Origin: Allacma fusca | Taxonomy: Eukaryota; Arthropoda; Collembola; Symphypleona; Sminthuridae | Length of the DNA stretch: 64,000 nucleotides | Direction of reading: 5' to 3' | NCBI GenBank assembly: GCA_947179485.1 | Contig: OX359246.1 | Coordinates: forward strand, 9,052,001 to 9,116,000 | Shown: in pieces, positions 10,072 to 20,801 of the stretch | Numbering within the stretch: the first letter of the stretch is position 1 | Layout: the number at the start of each line of letters is the position of its first letter | The notes under the pieces: model-generated | Database searches by the model: none | What the model saw: the letters and a program-made list of their open reading frames with translations, nothing else | Told to the model about the DNA's origin: nothing | Translations under genes and position numbers: made by a program

Positions 10072-11680
10072 TCATTTTGGTGTCGATGGCTCAACATATG
10101 GTTAAAAGGGGGCTTGGAGAAATCGAATGCAATGGATCGTCCCCTGTTGTCTCACCCTTATCGGAACCGACGCCTGTCGAATCAACCAACTTGTGATTTC
10201 AATTATCAGAATAAAAAAATATAGAAATTTACAAAATGAATGCCACAGGGTTAATGGTTCCTATATTCTTCTCTATAGCTTAAGGATGTTTACAATTTGT
10301 TATGGGATATATCTCTTCGTTTCAATATTTAACTGCGACGCGGAAAAGATGGTAAGGGACGTAATTACGAAAAAACACACAAAACTGCAACTTTTGTAGA
10401 ACTAAGTGATTCCATGTCTCAGCTTAACAATAATTTATTTCAAGGGATCTCAACTTAGGAGGATGTGCCTGGAAGCTCTGCTTCGGCAAAATATCGGTTG
10501 GTACGACACTGTCCAGGATCGGAACTTTTTATCCCAGATCTCAGAGTAAGTTGATCCAGTACGCTTCTAGATCATAAGTCAAACCTTAGTTGGGTCTTAC
10601 AACTTAAGAACTTCATAAATGAGAATTAGTGGGAATAGTTGGACCCGTTGAGTTACCTGGATATTTTTGGGATATCGGGAATATACAAGAGGCTGCCGAG
10701 AAACTTGGACTTTTCCTTTAGTATTTATTCAAATGCGACCTTAGTTTGGCCCTCGCTCTCTACTACTGTTGGCTCCCAACATTTGTAATAGTTCCAGCTT
10801 TTCTAGTAGCGTCCGCCTTGATTTCGACATTTCAATCAAGGATGGCTGTCCAGGAACAGCGGGCGTACGCCAAATCTGGAAATATGGCCCAAGAAGTTCT
10901 GGCGAACATCAAAACTGTCAGGGTGTTTGGCGGTCCAAATTGTAGTAATAACCATCAATAATCAACATGGTGTTGAAAAGACTCATAACATATGACGACA
11001 AATTGTGAGGCGAGATTGCAAAGCAATAATAATTATTATAATTTGTATTCCAGCTCTGTAAAGCTGAACTTTGAGTTATTCATTAACTTTATATGTTTGG
11101 CTCCTGAGACCGCAATATTTGATTTACACAGATGATATTTAACTAAAGTGAAACCCCATGTAATTTGCTACAATCCCAGCATCCTGAAATATTTTTATGA
11201 ATACTAGGCTACTCATGCAAAAATGATGATAAGAAATTATTTTTTTCCTGCATCTTGACACGTTTGCTCCCCAAGCTCAATTTCCAGTCATGTTCACAAT
11301 TATCAACGTACGGACTTGTGTGATAGCTTCCTGGAAAGAAGATAAAATGTCTTACATACATCCGTCGAAATATATTTCAGGAAAGATTTATGTTTAAATA
11401 AACAACCGTTGAATTCAAAACCCGCTTCTGACTTTCCTCACGCCCGTGAAGATCATAATGAATTTTTTTTCGAAAATCCGGGACAGAATTTACTACAAAA
11501 CTGGGGGAATCGAATATTTTGAGTTGCTTCTTCAAGCAAGTTAGCGGGTAAAACAATGAGAATGAAATACCCTGTAAATATACAGGAAGTCTTCAGATAT
11601 CTTTTTGCAGGAAATTATATTAAAATTATTGGTAAATTAATAAAATATTTAATTTGCAGATGTTCTTAAAGGAAGGTTTC
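10072..11680 (+). pseudogene. P-glycoprotein pseudogene, copy B (internal fragment)
   Basis: Begins inside exon 3 (ATCATTTTGGTGTCGATGGC, matching 29150-29170 of the intact gene). It keeps exon 4 (about 10285-10350), exon 5 (about 10446-10545, [17 protein letters not shown]) and the first half of exon 6 (about 10672-10935, through [20 protein letters not shown]). The rest of exon 6 is deleted: GTTTGGCGGTC joins sequence that lies after the exon 6 donor in the intact gene. Intron 6 (10940-11659) is retained, followed by about 20 bp of exon 7. It then enters the WAP upstream region at the same place as copy A. No promoter, exon 1 or nucleotide-binding domains, so not functional as a transporter. 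Confidence 0.85.
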
Positions 11681-12247
11681 TTCGCCTAAAGCTATAAATA
11701 AATAAGAATTTTAGAGATGTTTAAAAATCATGTCCATATAAAACTTGCCAGTATTTGAAATAACATAACATTGTTATTCCCAGGAAGGTTCCTAGTTTAC
11801 AGTAAACAAGTGTGCTTTTCAAGAAATTGTTTGTCAAGGGTAAGTAATCGCTTTGGACAACGCTTCATAAAATTAACTCATATCTCCACGTGGTGTTTTT
11901 ATATTTTCAAGTGACGTCTGCCATACAAATGTATGTGTCCTAATATTTATTATTATAAACAATAGGTTCTGTACTTCACTTCAAGGTGAATTGTCAGTGA
12001 GCCAATGCTACTAAAATATGTTTATACTGTAAATATATTTTACCTCATTGTTACGATCCGTGTTTAGTACTGTAGCAAGATATCGAGCAGTAACAATATA
12101 AGCGGTATCCGTATTTGTATTGTCCTTACAAAATCCTTTCAGTGAAAAATTTGCTTTATAAAATAACCCTTAAACAGGACTAAAAAGAATTTTCTTCCAA
12201 AATGAAGCTCTGCGGTTTGACAATTTGTCTTCTGATTCTATCCCTGA

Positions 12248-14310
12248 CAGGGTGGCTTGATTTAAATCATGTTGATTTAAATCTTGATTTAAATCAAGAT
12301 TTAAATCACTTGATTTTTTTCAAATAAATCATTGATTTAAATCAAAATTGATTTTTCAACTTTTGCTGTTGTCAAATGTAAGTTGGTGTCTCGAAACGTT
12401 GTAAAATGGGCAATTATACATTTTTGTGAATTTTGGGCACGAGACCAGTTTAGATTTTGGTCAATTTCAATATAATTTATGGGTATGTTGCTGTTTGTAT
12501 TTTTTGTACAAGCTAGGGCTCCTCACAACTTCAAGCAGTAGTTGCAACTTACAATTTCAATTACAACTTCAAGTCAACTTCAATTTATTAAAAAAATTGA
12601 ATTGTAAATTGAAGTCAACTTCAATTTGAAACAAAATGTTAGTTGAACATTCAAGTTCAACTTCAATTCAACTTACAAATAAAGCTCTTCATTTGAGAAG
12701 CATAGTCAATTCAACTTCAAGTTGCTGAAATACAAATAGTTGACAGTTGAAGTTGATCAATCATTGACAATTTCTGAACGAATTAAACATGCGCGTTGGG
12801 AAAAGCTTTGCAGTAAATTGATGGAATCCACCGGTTGTCTTAATGAACAAAATATACTGGGTCACACTGCTGGCAACGTTAAGCTCCTGAAATCTTGCTC
12901 ATGCACAAACTAAAATTATTAAAATTGAAAAATGCGTTAAAATTATTCTTAAGTTTAATCAACGATTGGCGTTATGAGTGAGGAAAGGGAGAAAATAGGT
13001 TGTTAGTTGTTAGTAGTAGTAGTTAGGTATTTAATTGTTAGTTGAGACTCAGTTGATGGTTCAAACAGTCACCTAAAAACAAAAACGAAATACTCTGACA
13101 AACAAGCATGTATTCAGCGACGGAGTCTATTTGTTATTTAGGTATTTTTTTCGGATGAAATTTGAAAACCATTTTTCGGAGTTTTTGAAGCAAAAATCAT
13201 TTGCGATGTCCAGAACGCTGCTCGGGGAAACTTGGTTTTACCCATTATACTTTTTTATTTTGATATTAGGTAGTATTATTAAATAACACGTTAAATTGTT
13301 TAACTCAATTTCAATTCAACTTCAATTTGTACAAATATTACAACTTGAAATTGCCAACTTCAAATAATGAAGCTATAAGTTGGTTTCCGGTAATTGACTT
13401 TCAATTTAAAAATTGATTTGCAATTGGTCAAATACAACTATGAGGCCAAAATTGGGTTGAAAATTCAATTTCAAGTACAACTTCAAGTTCAAATAACGTG
13501 GTAACTTGAGTTGTGAGGAGCCCTAGTACAAGCTGTCACAGTGCCATAAAAGTTGCATATTAATGAAATTTGAAATAGTATTATATAGTGTTACTAGAGC
13601 TTCCGCTGGGGAGCTTTGTTTTGTCCCACAGGAGGTTCCGAAATCCAGGGATAAAAATATGTATCCCGATCCCGTTCCGAAATATCACGTTGATAATAAT
13701 TACTCATGTCCCAAAATAGTCCCATTTAAAAAATAAATTCAGTATCTACAAGAAGATCCCAACATCCCATATTTCTAACAAGTACCATTTTGAAGGTGGC
13801 ACAATTTGACTGTAATATTAGAATTTTTACGTAGAGATATCCGCATTTGTTTAAATAGAATATACCCAATTTGCAAATAATTTTGCTGTCCATATTCGAC
13901 AATCCCGTCCATTATATTAGCAAAAAATCCAAATGGGGCTGCCGGTATTTGCCTTACTGGCCTTACACAGCGTTTGACTTCAAAGACAAAATTCAATACT
14001 AAATTTTTACCATTTAAAACAATACTTTCGATATTTGAAATTGAACCTCAACTAGCTTTGTACTTCATATAAGCCTTTGCAATTTTCACTGAATATTTTC
14101 TACTGATTGTTCAAGTTCCATTCGTGCCAACAGTGTACAATATTGTTAATAAAATTAAAATCCAAAAATTCGTTTGATTATTCGATCGTGCTATCAAATT
14201 TTGAATTAAAATCAGAAAATGTTGATTTAAATCAAAAAAATCCGATTTAAATCAAATAAATCGGATTTATTTGATTTTTTTCAAAAAAATCAAAAAAATC
14301 AGCAACCCTG
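12248..14310. mobile_element. Non-autonomous hAT-type element (CAGGGTGGC family) inserted in WAP copy 2
   Basis: Starts CAGGGTGGCTTGATTT and ends AAATCAGCAACCCTG, flanked by the duplication ATCCCTGA at 12240-12247 and 14311-14318. WAP copy 1 reads TCATCCTTGACCATGG at this place without the element, which confirms the empty site. Both ends are packed with the palindromic motif TTGATTTAAATCAA and truncated versions (12255-12350 and 14220-14305). A second hAT element (12514-13525) is nested inside. No transposase frame is seen. Confidence 0.93.
12514..13525. mobile_element. Nested non-autonomous hAT-type element (TAGGGCTCC family)
   Basis: Termini TAGGGCTCCTCACAACTT and its complement (AGTTGTGAGGAGCCCTA), flanked by the 8-bp duplication GTACAAGC at 12506-12513 and 13526-13533. 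Iterated CAACTTCAA / TTGAAGTTG motifs fill 12520-12770 and 13300-13510. The centre is unique and non-coding. It lies wholly inside 12248-14310, so it is the later insertion. Confidence 0.93.
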
Positions 14311-14639
14311 ATCCCTGACCATGGTGATGTCTGGTTTCGTTTCAAAAGACCGTGAGTAAACAATAAATTCGACTACTCTGCAATGTCTCAACGTCATAGG
14401 GAAAAATCAACTAGAGCGTATCACTCCAGAAGTAGTACACACATTCAACTCCAAAATTAATAATTATATCTTTTGAAACGTCGGGTTAACCCCCAATCAA
14501 ATTTAAAATTAATTGGGTTTCCAAATTTTAGCCGGGATTTTTTGAAAAAGCTGAAATTGCTTTACATTATTTGATAAAAAACCTCTATCTGTTCAAGGAT
14601 TCCCAATAATTTCCTACAGTAAAAAAAGATAAAATAAAG

Positions 14640-16000
14640 GTTCTAATTCACTAATTTCGGTGCAAGCCAACGTAAGATCGACATACTAATCTACTCTTAT
14701 AATCTATAGTCTTTGACCAAGGTAACTATACTCAAACCAAAGGTGTCCGCCTATCCTACATACAGGACTATTTGTAGGCCATCTATAGTATAGCTCCTCA
14801 CGGGTCGAGTAGTTATCCATACCGTACTCGTACTTGGAACCGTACTCGAATTGTCGGGTCAAATTCCCGCTTGTCCCGGACTTGTGTCTTCAAGTACGAG
14901 TAAAAAATCCTGTACTCGGAGGACGGTATTATATTTCTAAATTTTTTACCGAACTTGGACCGTACTTACGAGTATAAAACGTATATACCGACCGACCCGT
15001 ACTTGAACTCGTACTCAAACCGTACTCGAGTATCAAGTACACCGAAAAAAAAAATTTTTATATATTATTTTTTGTTAAACAGATATTGACATAGAAAACA
15101 CATAGTAGATTCAACTAACAAGAATTTGTAACTGCAACTTACGAAGTGTTTGCAATGAAAATTTTCTCCGAGATTAAAATGCCGATGAACAATAGGTCAA
15201 GATTTATTCTGCCAGTCGTATCGACTGGATTCTCCTCAGTCAGGTCAATCTCACCTAACCTCCACTAATTCTGCCCCTCTCCTGTTCCATTATATTTTAC
15301 GGCGATAGGTAAATACTTACAATTAGTAAGTACAGTAGTACTCAATTCGGAGCTGTAACAATAACTTACGCTGTAGGTGTAACGTTTCATGCTATTCGGA
15401 GTAATTTTGAATCTAACCGCTTTTCCTTTTTTACTTCGGAATAAAACCTTTTTTTTTGTAATCAAGGAAATATGGATGTGGACTTTGTGCTGGAGGAAAT
15501 TACTCGAGTATCAAATGTAAATCCAAGTACGGGTTCAAGTACTTTTGAATTTATGACCCGAACTCGTACTCGTACTTTGGTTCAAGTACTTTGAACGTAC
15601 TCGTACTCGCTCTGATACTCGTTAGAAATATACTCAAGTTCGAGTACGAAAACGGATACTCGACCGATGAGTACAAGTACCAATTTAAGTTGATACCGTA
15701 CTCGACCCGTACTCGTACTCGAACTCGAAACTCGAGTATCTACTCGTACTCGTGAGGAGCTATAATCTATAGCTTTCAAGGAATTTTTTCAAGAAGCTAA
15801 TAGGGAAAATATGGTGCAGGAAACAACGCCAAAACCTAGCCTATAAAATAGGTAAGGCTCAGCCGTCTTAGAATTGTAGGCATATTTGTAGGCTACTACT
15901 TTCCTTTAATGGCATTGAGGATTGGTAAAATTAAAATAATTATTAAAGAACACGCTTCACCTGGCATTTATCATATGCCTTATTACGAACGTTGTTAAAC
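14640..16000. repeat. Duplicated spacer, copy 3, split by a hAT element
   Basis: The blocks 14640-14788 and 15765-16000 align with 9887-10070 and 9380-9560 of copy 2 (GTAAGATCGACATACTA, CTCAAACCAAAGGTGTCCGC, CTTTCAAGGAATTTTTT, TAGGTAAGGCTCAGCCGTC). They are separated by the element 14789-15764. No gene. Confidence 0.7.
14789..15764. mobile_element. Non-autonomous hAT-type element (TATAGCTCC family)
   Basis: Termini TATAGCTCCTCACG and CGTGAGGAGCTATA, flanked by the 8-bp duplication ATCTATAG at 14781-14788 and 15765-15772. Copy 2 of the spacer (GGCTATTTATAGCTTTCAAGG near 10020) shows the uninterrupted site. Arrays of ACTCGT, GTACTCG and CAAGTAC motifs occupy both ends. The centre (about 15060-15480) has no gene. 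Confidence 0.92.
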
Positions 16001-16029
16001 TCGGGCACATTTTCTGGGACAACTGTTCT

Positions 16030-16560
16030 GCTCTTAGGGTCTTTGGCCGATGTAACTGAACTCAAACTATATTTCATTCCGATCCCATATACCCGGAACT
16101 TCAGGCAGCGTTTTTAATTATTGGAGAACCATAGAATGTATTTAAGTAGTCTATGGGTAACGAAAGGCGTATTAGATAAGAAATGTAGATAGGGTGCAGA
16201 ATAAATTGAACTATTTTGCAAAAATATCTAGACTTAATCACACATAGGCTAGGCCCTATCCATATACACGAAGGATATAGGATAGACTGATCAGTTCGGC
16301 CGTTTAAATGTAGGAAGGATATAGGCTAGGTCGAGTCATTTGGACACCTTTGACTTAAACTATACATATTTCATTTTGATCCCAATCACCCGGAACTTGA
16401 GGCAGGGTTACTAATTATTAGAGAACCATAGAATGCATTTACATAGTCATCTGTGGGTAGTAAAAATCAAGCTATTTAGCCAAAAAATGCTGGTGTATAT
16501 ATAAACTAAATATGTAGGAAAGATATTTGTATAAAAGATAAGCTGAGTCATTTGGACACC
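16030..16560. repeat. Tandemly repeated spacer fragment
   Basis: Two local copies (about 16065-16150 and 16365-16450) of a block with CCCGGAACTTSAGGCAG and TATTRGAGAACCATAGAATG, also related to 2380-2510. No coding potential. The rest of 16560-17390 shows nothing recognisable. Confidence 0.55.
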
Positions 16561-17397
16561 TCTGATACGGAACATGGAGATAGACATATCATATTCCCTC
16601 TTTTGAAATGCGAACGCATCAACATTATGAAATTTGCAACATTGAGTTCTTCACTTACATCAGCAAATTTCATGTGTACCAATGAAGCAAAGCGAAGCAA
16701 AAATTTTGCAATCAAACTCTTGAGCAAAAACATTCCTTGCACAATTTAAATTCTTAACAGGAATGAAAACATTGTCAATTCAAGAAACCACTCCCAGGAA
16801 ATGGCTATTACAAATGCATTAAGCCAACATTAATACTCATATTAAGTAGTTGCTACCGGAGTAATTAACAATTAAACTGCCAACAACAGGATCCGACAAG
16901 AAGATATACTTTCTTGTAAGAACCCTCAAAAGTTATATCTCACAGCTGTAAAACGAAGGTATGTAAAATACACAGTATTGTAGCATATGTTTAAACAATT
17001 AAAATAACCTTAGGATCCTAGTAATGCTGTTATAAAAGTATATTTAAAGGAAACAAAATCTGACTCCTGAGTTTAATGTAACCAGAGTGCAAGGAGAAAA
17101 AATATCATTGTGGAAACTGGGCACGTGACCCAATCATTTTGCTCCGATAAAGCAAGTGCTCTTGTATAAGACGATATGTTGTAAATATGTACATACATGG
17201 AACGACGATAGTTAACTGTACAGGGTGACAAGAAACTGTTTCATTACACCTCAAGGCCGTTTAAGGGAAAATGCTATTAATTTATCATATTTATTTTCAA
17301 TTGGGGAAGTCGACGGCTGTTTTTTATCTTTCTTAAAAATATGAAACTAAATATAATATTTCATAGTGATTCTTTTTATTAAAGAATCTCTCCCGCC

Positions 17398-17725
17398 ATG
17401 AAGTCTTGGATCATCTGCCTTTCCGTGCTTCTATTTGCAGCAGTTGTGATTTCCGATAAAAAAGATAGTAATAAAAGCAATAAATTATAACTCCGAGTGA
17501 ATGCAATTCTACGCTATCTATTTTGGTTTGTGATTGACCATACCCGCTGATTTTAGTTTTGATTTCATTATAGTTCTTAAAAGTTGTGTGGGAAGTACAG
17601 TGAATCCTTGCCCATGCACTGTTGTTTTCGAGTGCACCAGCACCTCATCATGTACCAGTCTCAATGAAGTTTGCTGCAGAGATAATTGTACCGTCAAATG
17701 TACAGAACGAACGCCTACTGGGTAG
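17398..17725 (+). CDS. Small secreted cysteine-rich WAP-like peptide, copy 3 (diverged, intact)
   Basis: Exon 1 is 17398-17467 (donor GTAATA) and exon 2 is 17574-17725 (acceptor TCATTATAG). The intron is phase 1, as in copy 1, but only 106 bp. The product is 73 residues. Residues 1-19 (MKSWIICLSVLLFAAVVIS) are a signal peptide. The mature part has nine cysteines with C-x5-C-x5-C-x6-CC-x3-C-x3-C at its end. The last six or seven align with copy 1, and one extra cysteine sits in the segment PCPC. Odd cysteine number suggests either one free cysteine or dimerisation. Shared exon layout, phase and cysteine tail support common descent with 8048-8939. Function is unknown beyond the WAP fold; a protease-inhibitor or defence role is inference. 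Confidence 0.78.
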
Positions 17726-18477
17726 AACCACAGATAGCGTCTGCATTCATTGATTTCAATTCGGAAATGCTGTCTGGGGATAATGTCCGTTTGTCACTGA
17801 TTCTTGATAATAAACTTACTTAATGTTATTTATTTGAATACGCTTGTTAATGCGTATGTATATATGTTCTTAATGTTAGTATGTACGAGTTCTGCTGTTA
17901 TAAACAAAGCTATGTATAATATATAATTATGTGCGTTACAGGTGTTACAAGTAATTCACCCAGGCACTAGTCCTGCGTTCAGGAACCAGTCGAAAAGCTA
18001 AACTGTCAATAGTGTAGAATGTGCTATAATTAGTTGTAATTTGTAATTATATACACGCATGCAATTTTTTGAGACAGGATGTCACATGTCACCAATTGAA
18101 AATAAAGTATAGTTCCATGAACTTAATTCTTCTGGGGTTTATTATGCTCCGCTATCCCGAAGGGCTTTAGATAGAACTACCTGATTTCCATAAATAGTAT
18201 CTTAATACTCCTGGAATCATGTGAACAAATCCCAGGCGCTGAGCTTGTTTACTTTCTCCCCGCCACATAAAATTTGTCATGAATACCATGGTCGTTATAT
18301 TACATGGAATGTTTGAAAGAATGAGACTGTAGAATATATCTGAGTAAAGTGGATTACTGCGGGCCGACAGTGAAATTTCAAAAATCCTCCTTTATGCAAT
18401 TTACCAAAAAACTATATACCTTTGACTCAAAGGGAACGTCCATATTTACAGAATACCATACGTTCGTCCTTAGGTGT
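17726..18477. other. Intergenic, 3' flank of WAP copy 3
   Basis: AATAAA-type signals occur near 17808 (GATAATAAACTT) and 18098 (GAAAATAAAGTATAG), either of which could terminate the WAP copy 3 transcript. Nothing else is recognised. Confidence 0.35.
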
Positions 18478-18485
18478 CGTGCAGT

Positions 18486-19485
18486 CAGAGCTGCGCACAA
18501 GTACAAGTAGTACACGAGTATTTCAAGTCAAGTTCGCGTTCGGGTCGTGGTCAAGTAAATAAATTTAAAACCATGAACGGTTCGGGTCGTGTTCAGGTAT
18601 TTCATGGACTTGACCATGATTTCTTACCTCAAGTCAAGTTCGTGGTCAAGCATAATTATTTTACTTGAACCATAGTACCTGGTCATGTTCAAGTAAATAT
18701 TAAAAAGTACTTGACCACGAACTTGAGTTTTTCGTGTACAAGTTCAAGTAATTTTGTTTGTGCAATTCTTCATGGCTGAGGGAGTTTTCAATTCACTTAC
18801 GATTCACTGTACTAAATGAAACTTAAAACGGCATTTAATACATCACTTTAAGCGGCATTTGTTAATTTGTTCGTGTACACAAATACAAAAGAAAGCTCAA
18901 CATTCATATGGCTCCGTGAAAATTGATTTAAAAATGTTAGCACCCATGTTTATAATAGTATGTGGCAACAAAACCTAAAAGGAGTTCTGTGTCCCCGAAA
19001 ATGTCAACTGAGTCACCAGACCCACCCGGTACACGAAATCAGAGTAGATCTGCAGTATACAATCGTTCTACATTCATTGAAAGGAACCAAAAATACAACT
19101 ATTATTTTTAGAGGCGGTTGCTAGCAAAATGCTGGGTGAAACCTAGTGTGTTAGAAACCCAGGTTCGCTTTCATTAGAAATATAAATTCAATAAAACTTA
19201 AGTATTTTGATGTCCAATGGATTACTTGAAAGTACTTGAAAGTTCAAGTTCATGGTCAAGTTCGGGTCATGGTCAAGTCAAGTTGAAGTTGGACCCCAAA
19301 CGCGCGTATAAAATCATGGTCAAGTAATATGAGAATTACTTGAAAACCCGAACTTGTTTCATTCAAGTATTACTTGAACTGAAAATGTCAAGTTCGGGTA
19401 ATCTTGAAATACGTACTTGAGAAGTCGGGGTCAAGTCAAGTTCGTGGTCGGATCTTTATAAATACTTGACCCGAGCGCAGCACTA
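18486..19485. mobile_element. Non-autonomous hAT-type element (CAGAGCTGCG family, 1.0 kb)
   Basis: Starts CAGAGCTGCGC and ends GCGCAGCACTA, where the last bases have drifted from CTCTG. Flanked by the 8-bp duplication CGTGCAGT at 18478-18485 and 19486-19493. Both ends carry arrays of TCAAGT / GTTCGGGTC / GTGGTCAAG motifs. The centre (about 18760-19190) has no gene. Same family as 5321-6899 but shorter. Confidence 0.88.
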
Positions 19486-19553
19486 CGTGCAGTTCAACGA
19501 TGATGATTTCATGATAATCAATTATTTCTTTCTTGGGGATATACGTCGATGCC

Positions 19554-20801
19554 GGGGTCGGTTTTTGTAAATCTCCCTGGAAGATAGTTTCTGAATTCCC
19601 TTGCTGAACCTTATGTCTCTGCATGGAGGTTCTAAACGATTTTAAAAAAATCTCTGCTGAAAAACAGGTAAAGGATTTTTTAAATCCCTGTTGGCAAAAA
19701 TATTTTCCCTACGAGACGTCAAATCCCAGATAAGTAACAGCAACAAATCTAAAAATCCCTGTTTGTATAATAAAATTTCCGGAAACATACTTGAAAATCA
19801 TTTTACCAAAAGAGGTCAACGAATTTAAAAATCTATGTTCAAAATCCAAGATTCATTTCCCTTTGAGATTTTTCCTGCCAGAAATATTTTGTCCTTGAGA
19901 AGTGTTCAGGCTGCATTAGCCAAAACTATATTTGCATTTTTTACCTAGAGTCCAGCTCCCTTGTACACAGAATATCCTACCGTTCTAACTAATTTGCATT
20001 TTTTCTTTGTACTAATTATGCTTGTATTTGTTTATAATGTCAACTTTGAGTAGCTCACCTGGAGCTCCTAAGCATAAATACCAATGTCAATACTTTTCCC
20101 TAACGTTTCTAAAATACCTGGACAATATTCTAATCACTTTTTCTGCTAACCCTACAATCTAATGAGTGAGTTGAACCACCAGTCAAGCCTAACTCTTTAT
20201 ATACAACTAATTTTGTGACCTATGTATGTACCTTTTTTATGTCTTATCTCATATGTATTGTAACCTAGTTTAACGCTATACCTATGTATTACAGATTACT
20301 CTTTATTCATAATTATTTGATTGTAATAAGTTTTCCTCCAAAAGACAAAGAAACCTCAACCTATAATAAAAAGGTTCCGAGTTTACAACTCGGAGAGCAC
20401 TTCTTCTCCAGCCTTCCCATTGTAAGGACCTCAATTTCCTGGAGTATTGTTTCCATTCCTACACATTACTCTGCACATTTTCATTTTACCCCTTGACAGT
20501 ACCAAGTATTGTAACCATACTCATCTTACCTAAGTTCACTTTGGAGTGTATCTTTTCCAAAGGTCCGTATTTAATTTGTAACCTTTAAACTTAGTCCTTT
20601 GTAGTAACTATCTTTGTTGCAGTAATTAAAGTTGAGTCTAATTGAGGTTTAAACTATTGTTGTTTGCTCCACTCTTTTACAACACATTTACTCCATCTTT
20701 CCATCTCGTACCATAAGTCCTTCATCTATCAGGAACATAAGTTATCCCGTTTCTAACGAAACAGGAAGAATCTTCTCGCTTTCCCACAAAAATCCGATCC
20801 C
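19554..20801. mobile_element. Probable DNA transposon relic (GGGGTCGG ends)
   Basis: The left end GGGGTCGGTTTTTGTAAATC and the right end TTCCCACAAAAATCCGATCC are inverted with few mismatches, and a shorter relative lies at 49142-49353. Arrays of AAATCCCTG / CAGGGATTT are present near 19650-19880. No clean target-site duplication could be read, so the limits are approximate. No gene. Confidence 0.45.

Larger units (their letters stand above)
12202..14640 (+). pseudogene. WAP-peptide gene, copy 2, broken by nested hAT insertions and lacking exon 2
   Basis: The start (ATG 12202, MKLCGLTICLLI) and about 170 bp upstream match WAP copy 1. Exon 1 is interrupted after 12247 by a 2.06-kb hAT element and resumes at 14319 (CCATGGTGATGTCTGG), reaching a conserved GTGAGTAAAC donor near 14351. 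The intron then matches copy 1 up to about 14640, where sequence jumps to the spacer (TTCTAATTCACTAATTTCGG, equivalent to 9887). The cysteine-bearing exon 2 is therefore deleted. Two independent lesions make this a pseudogene. Confidence 0.88.
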
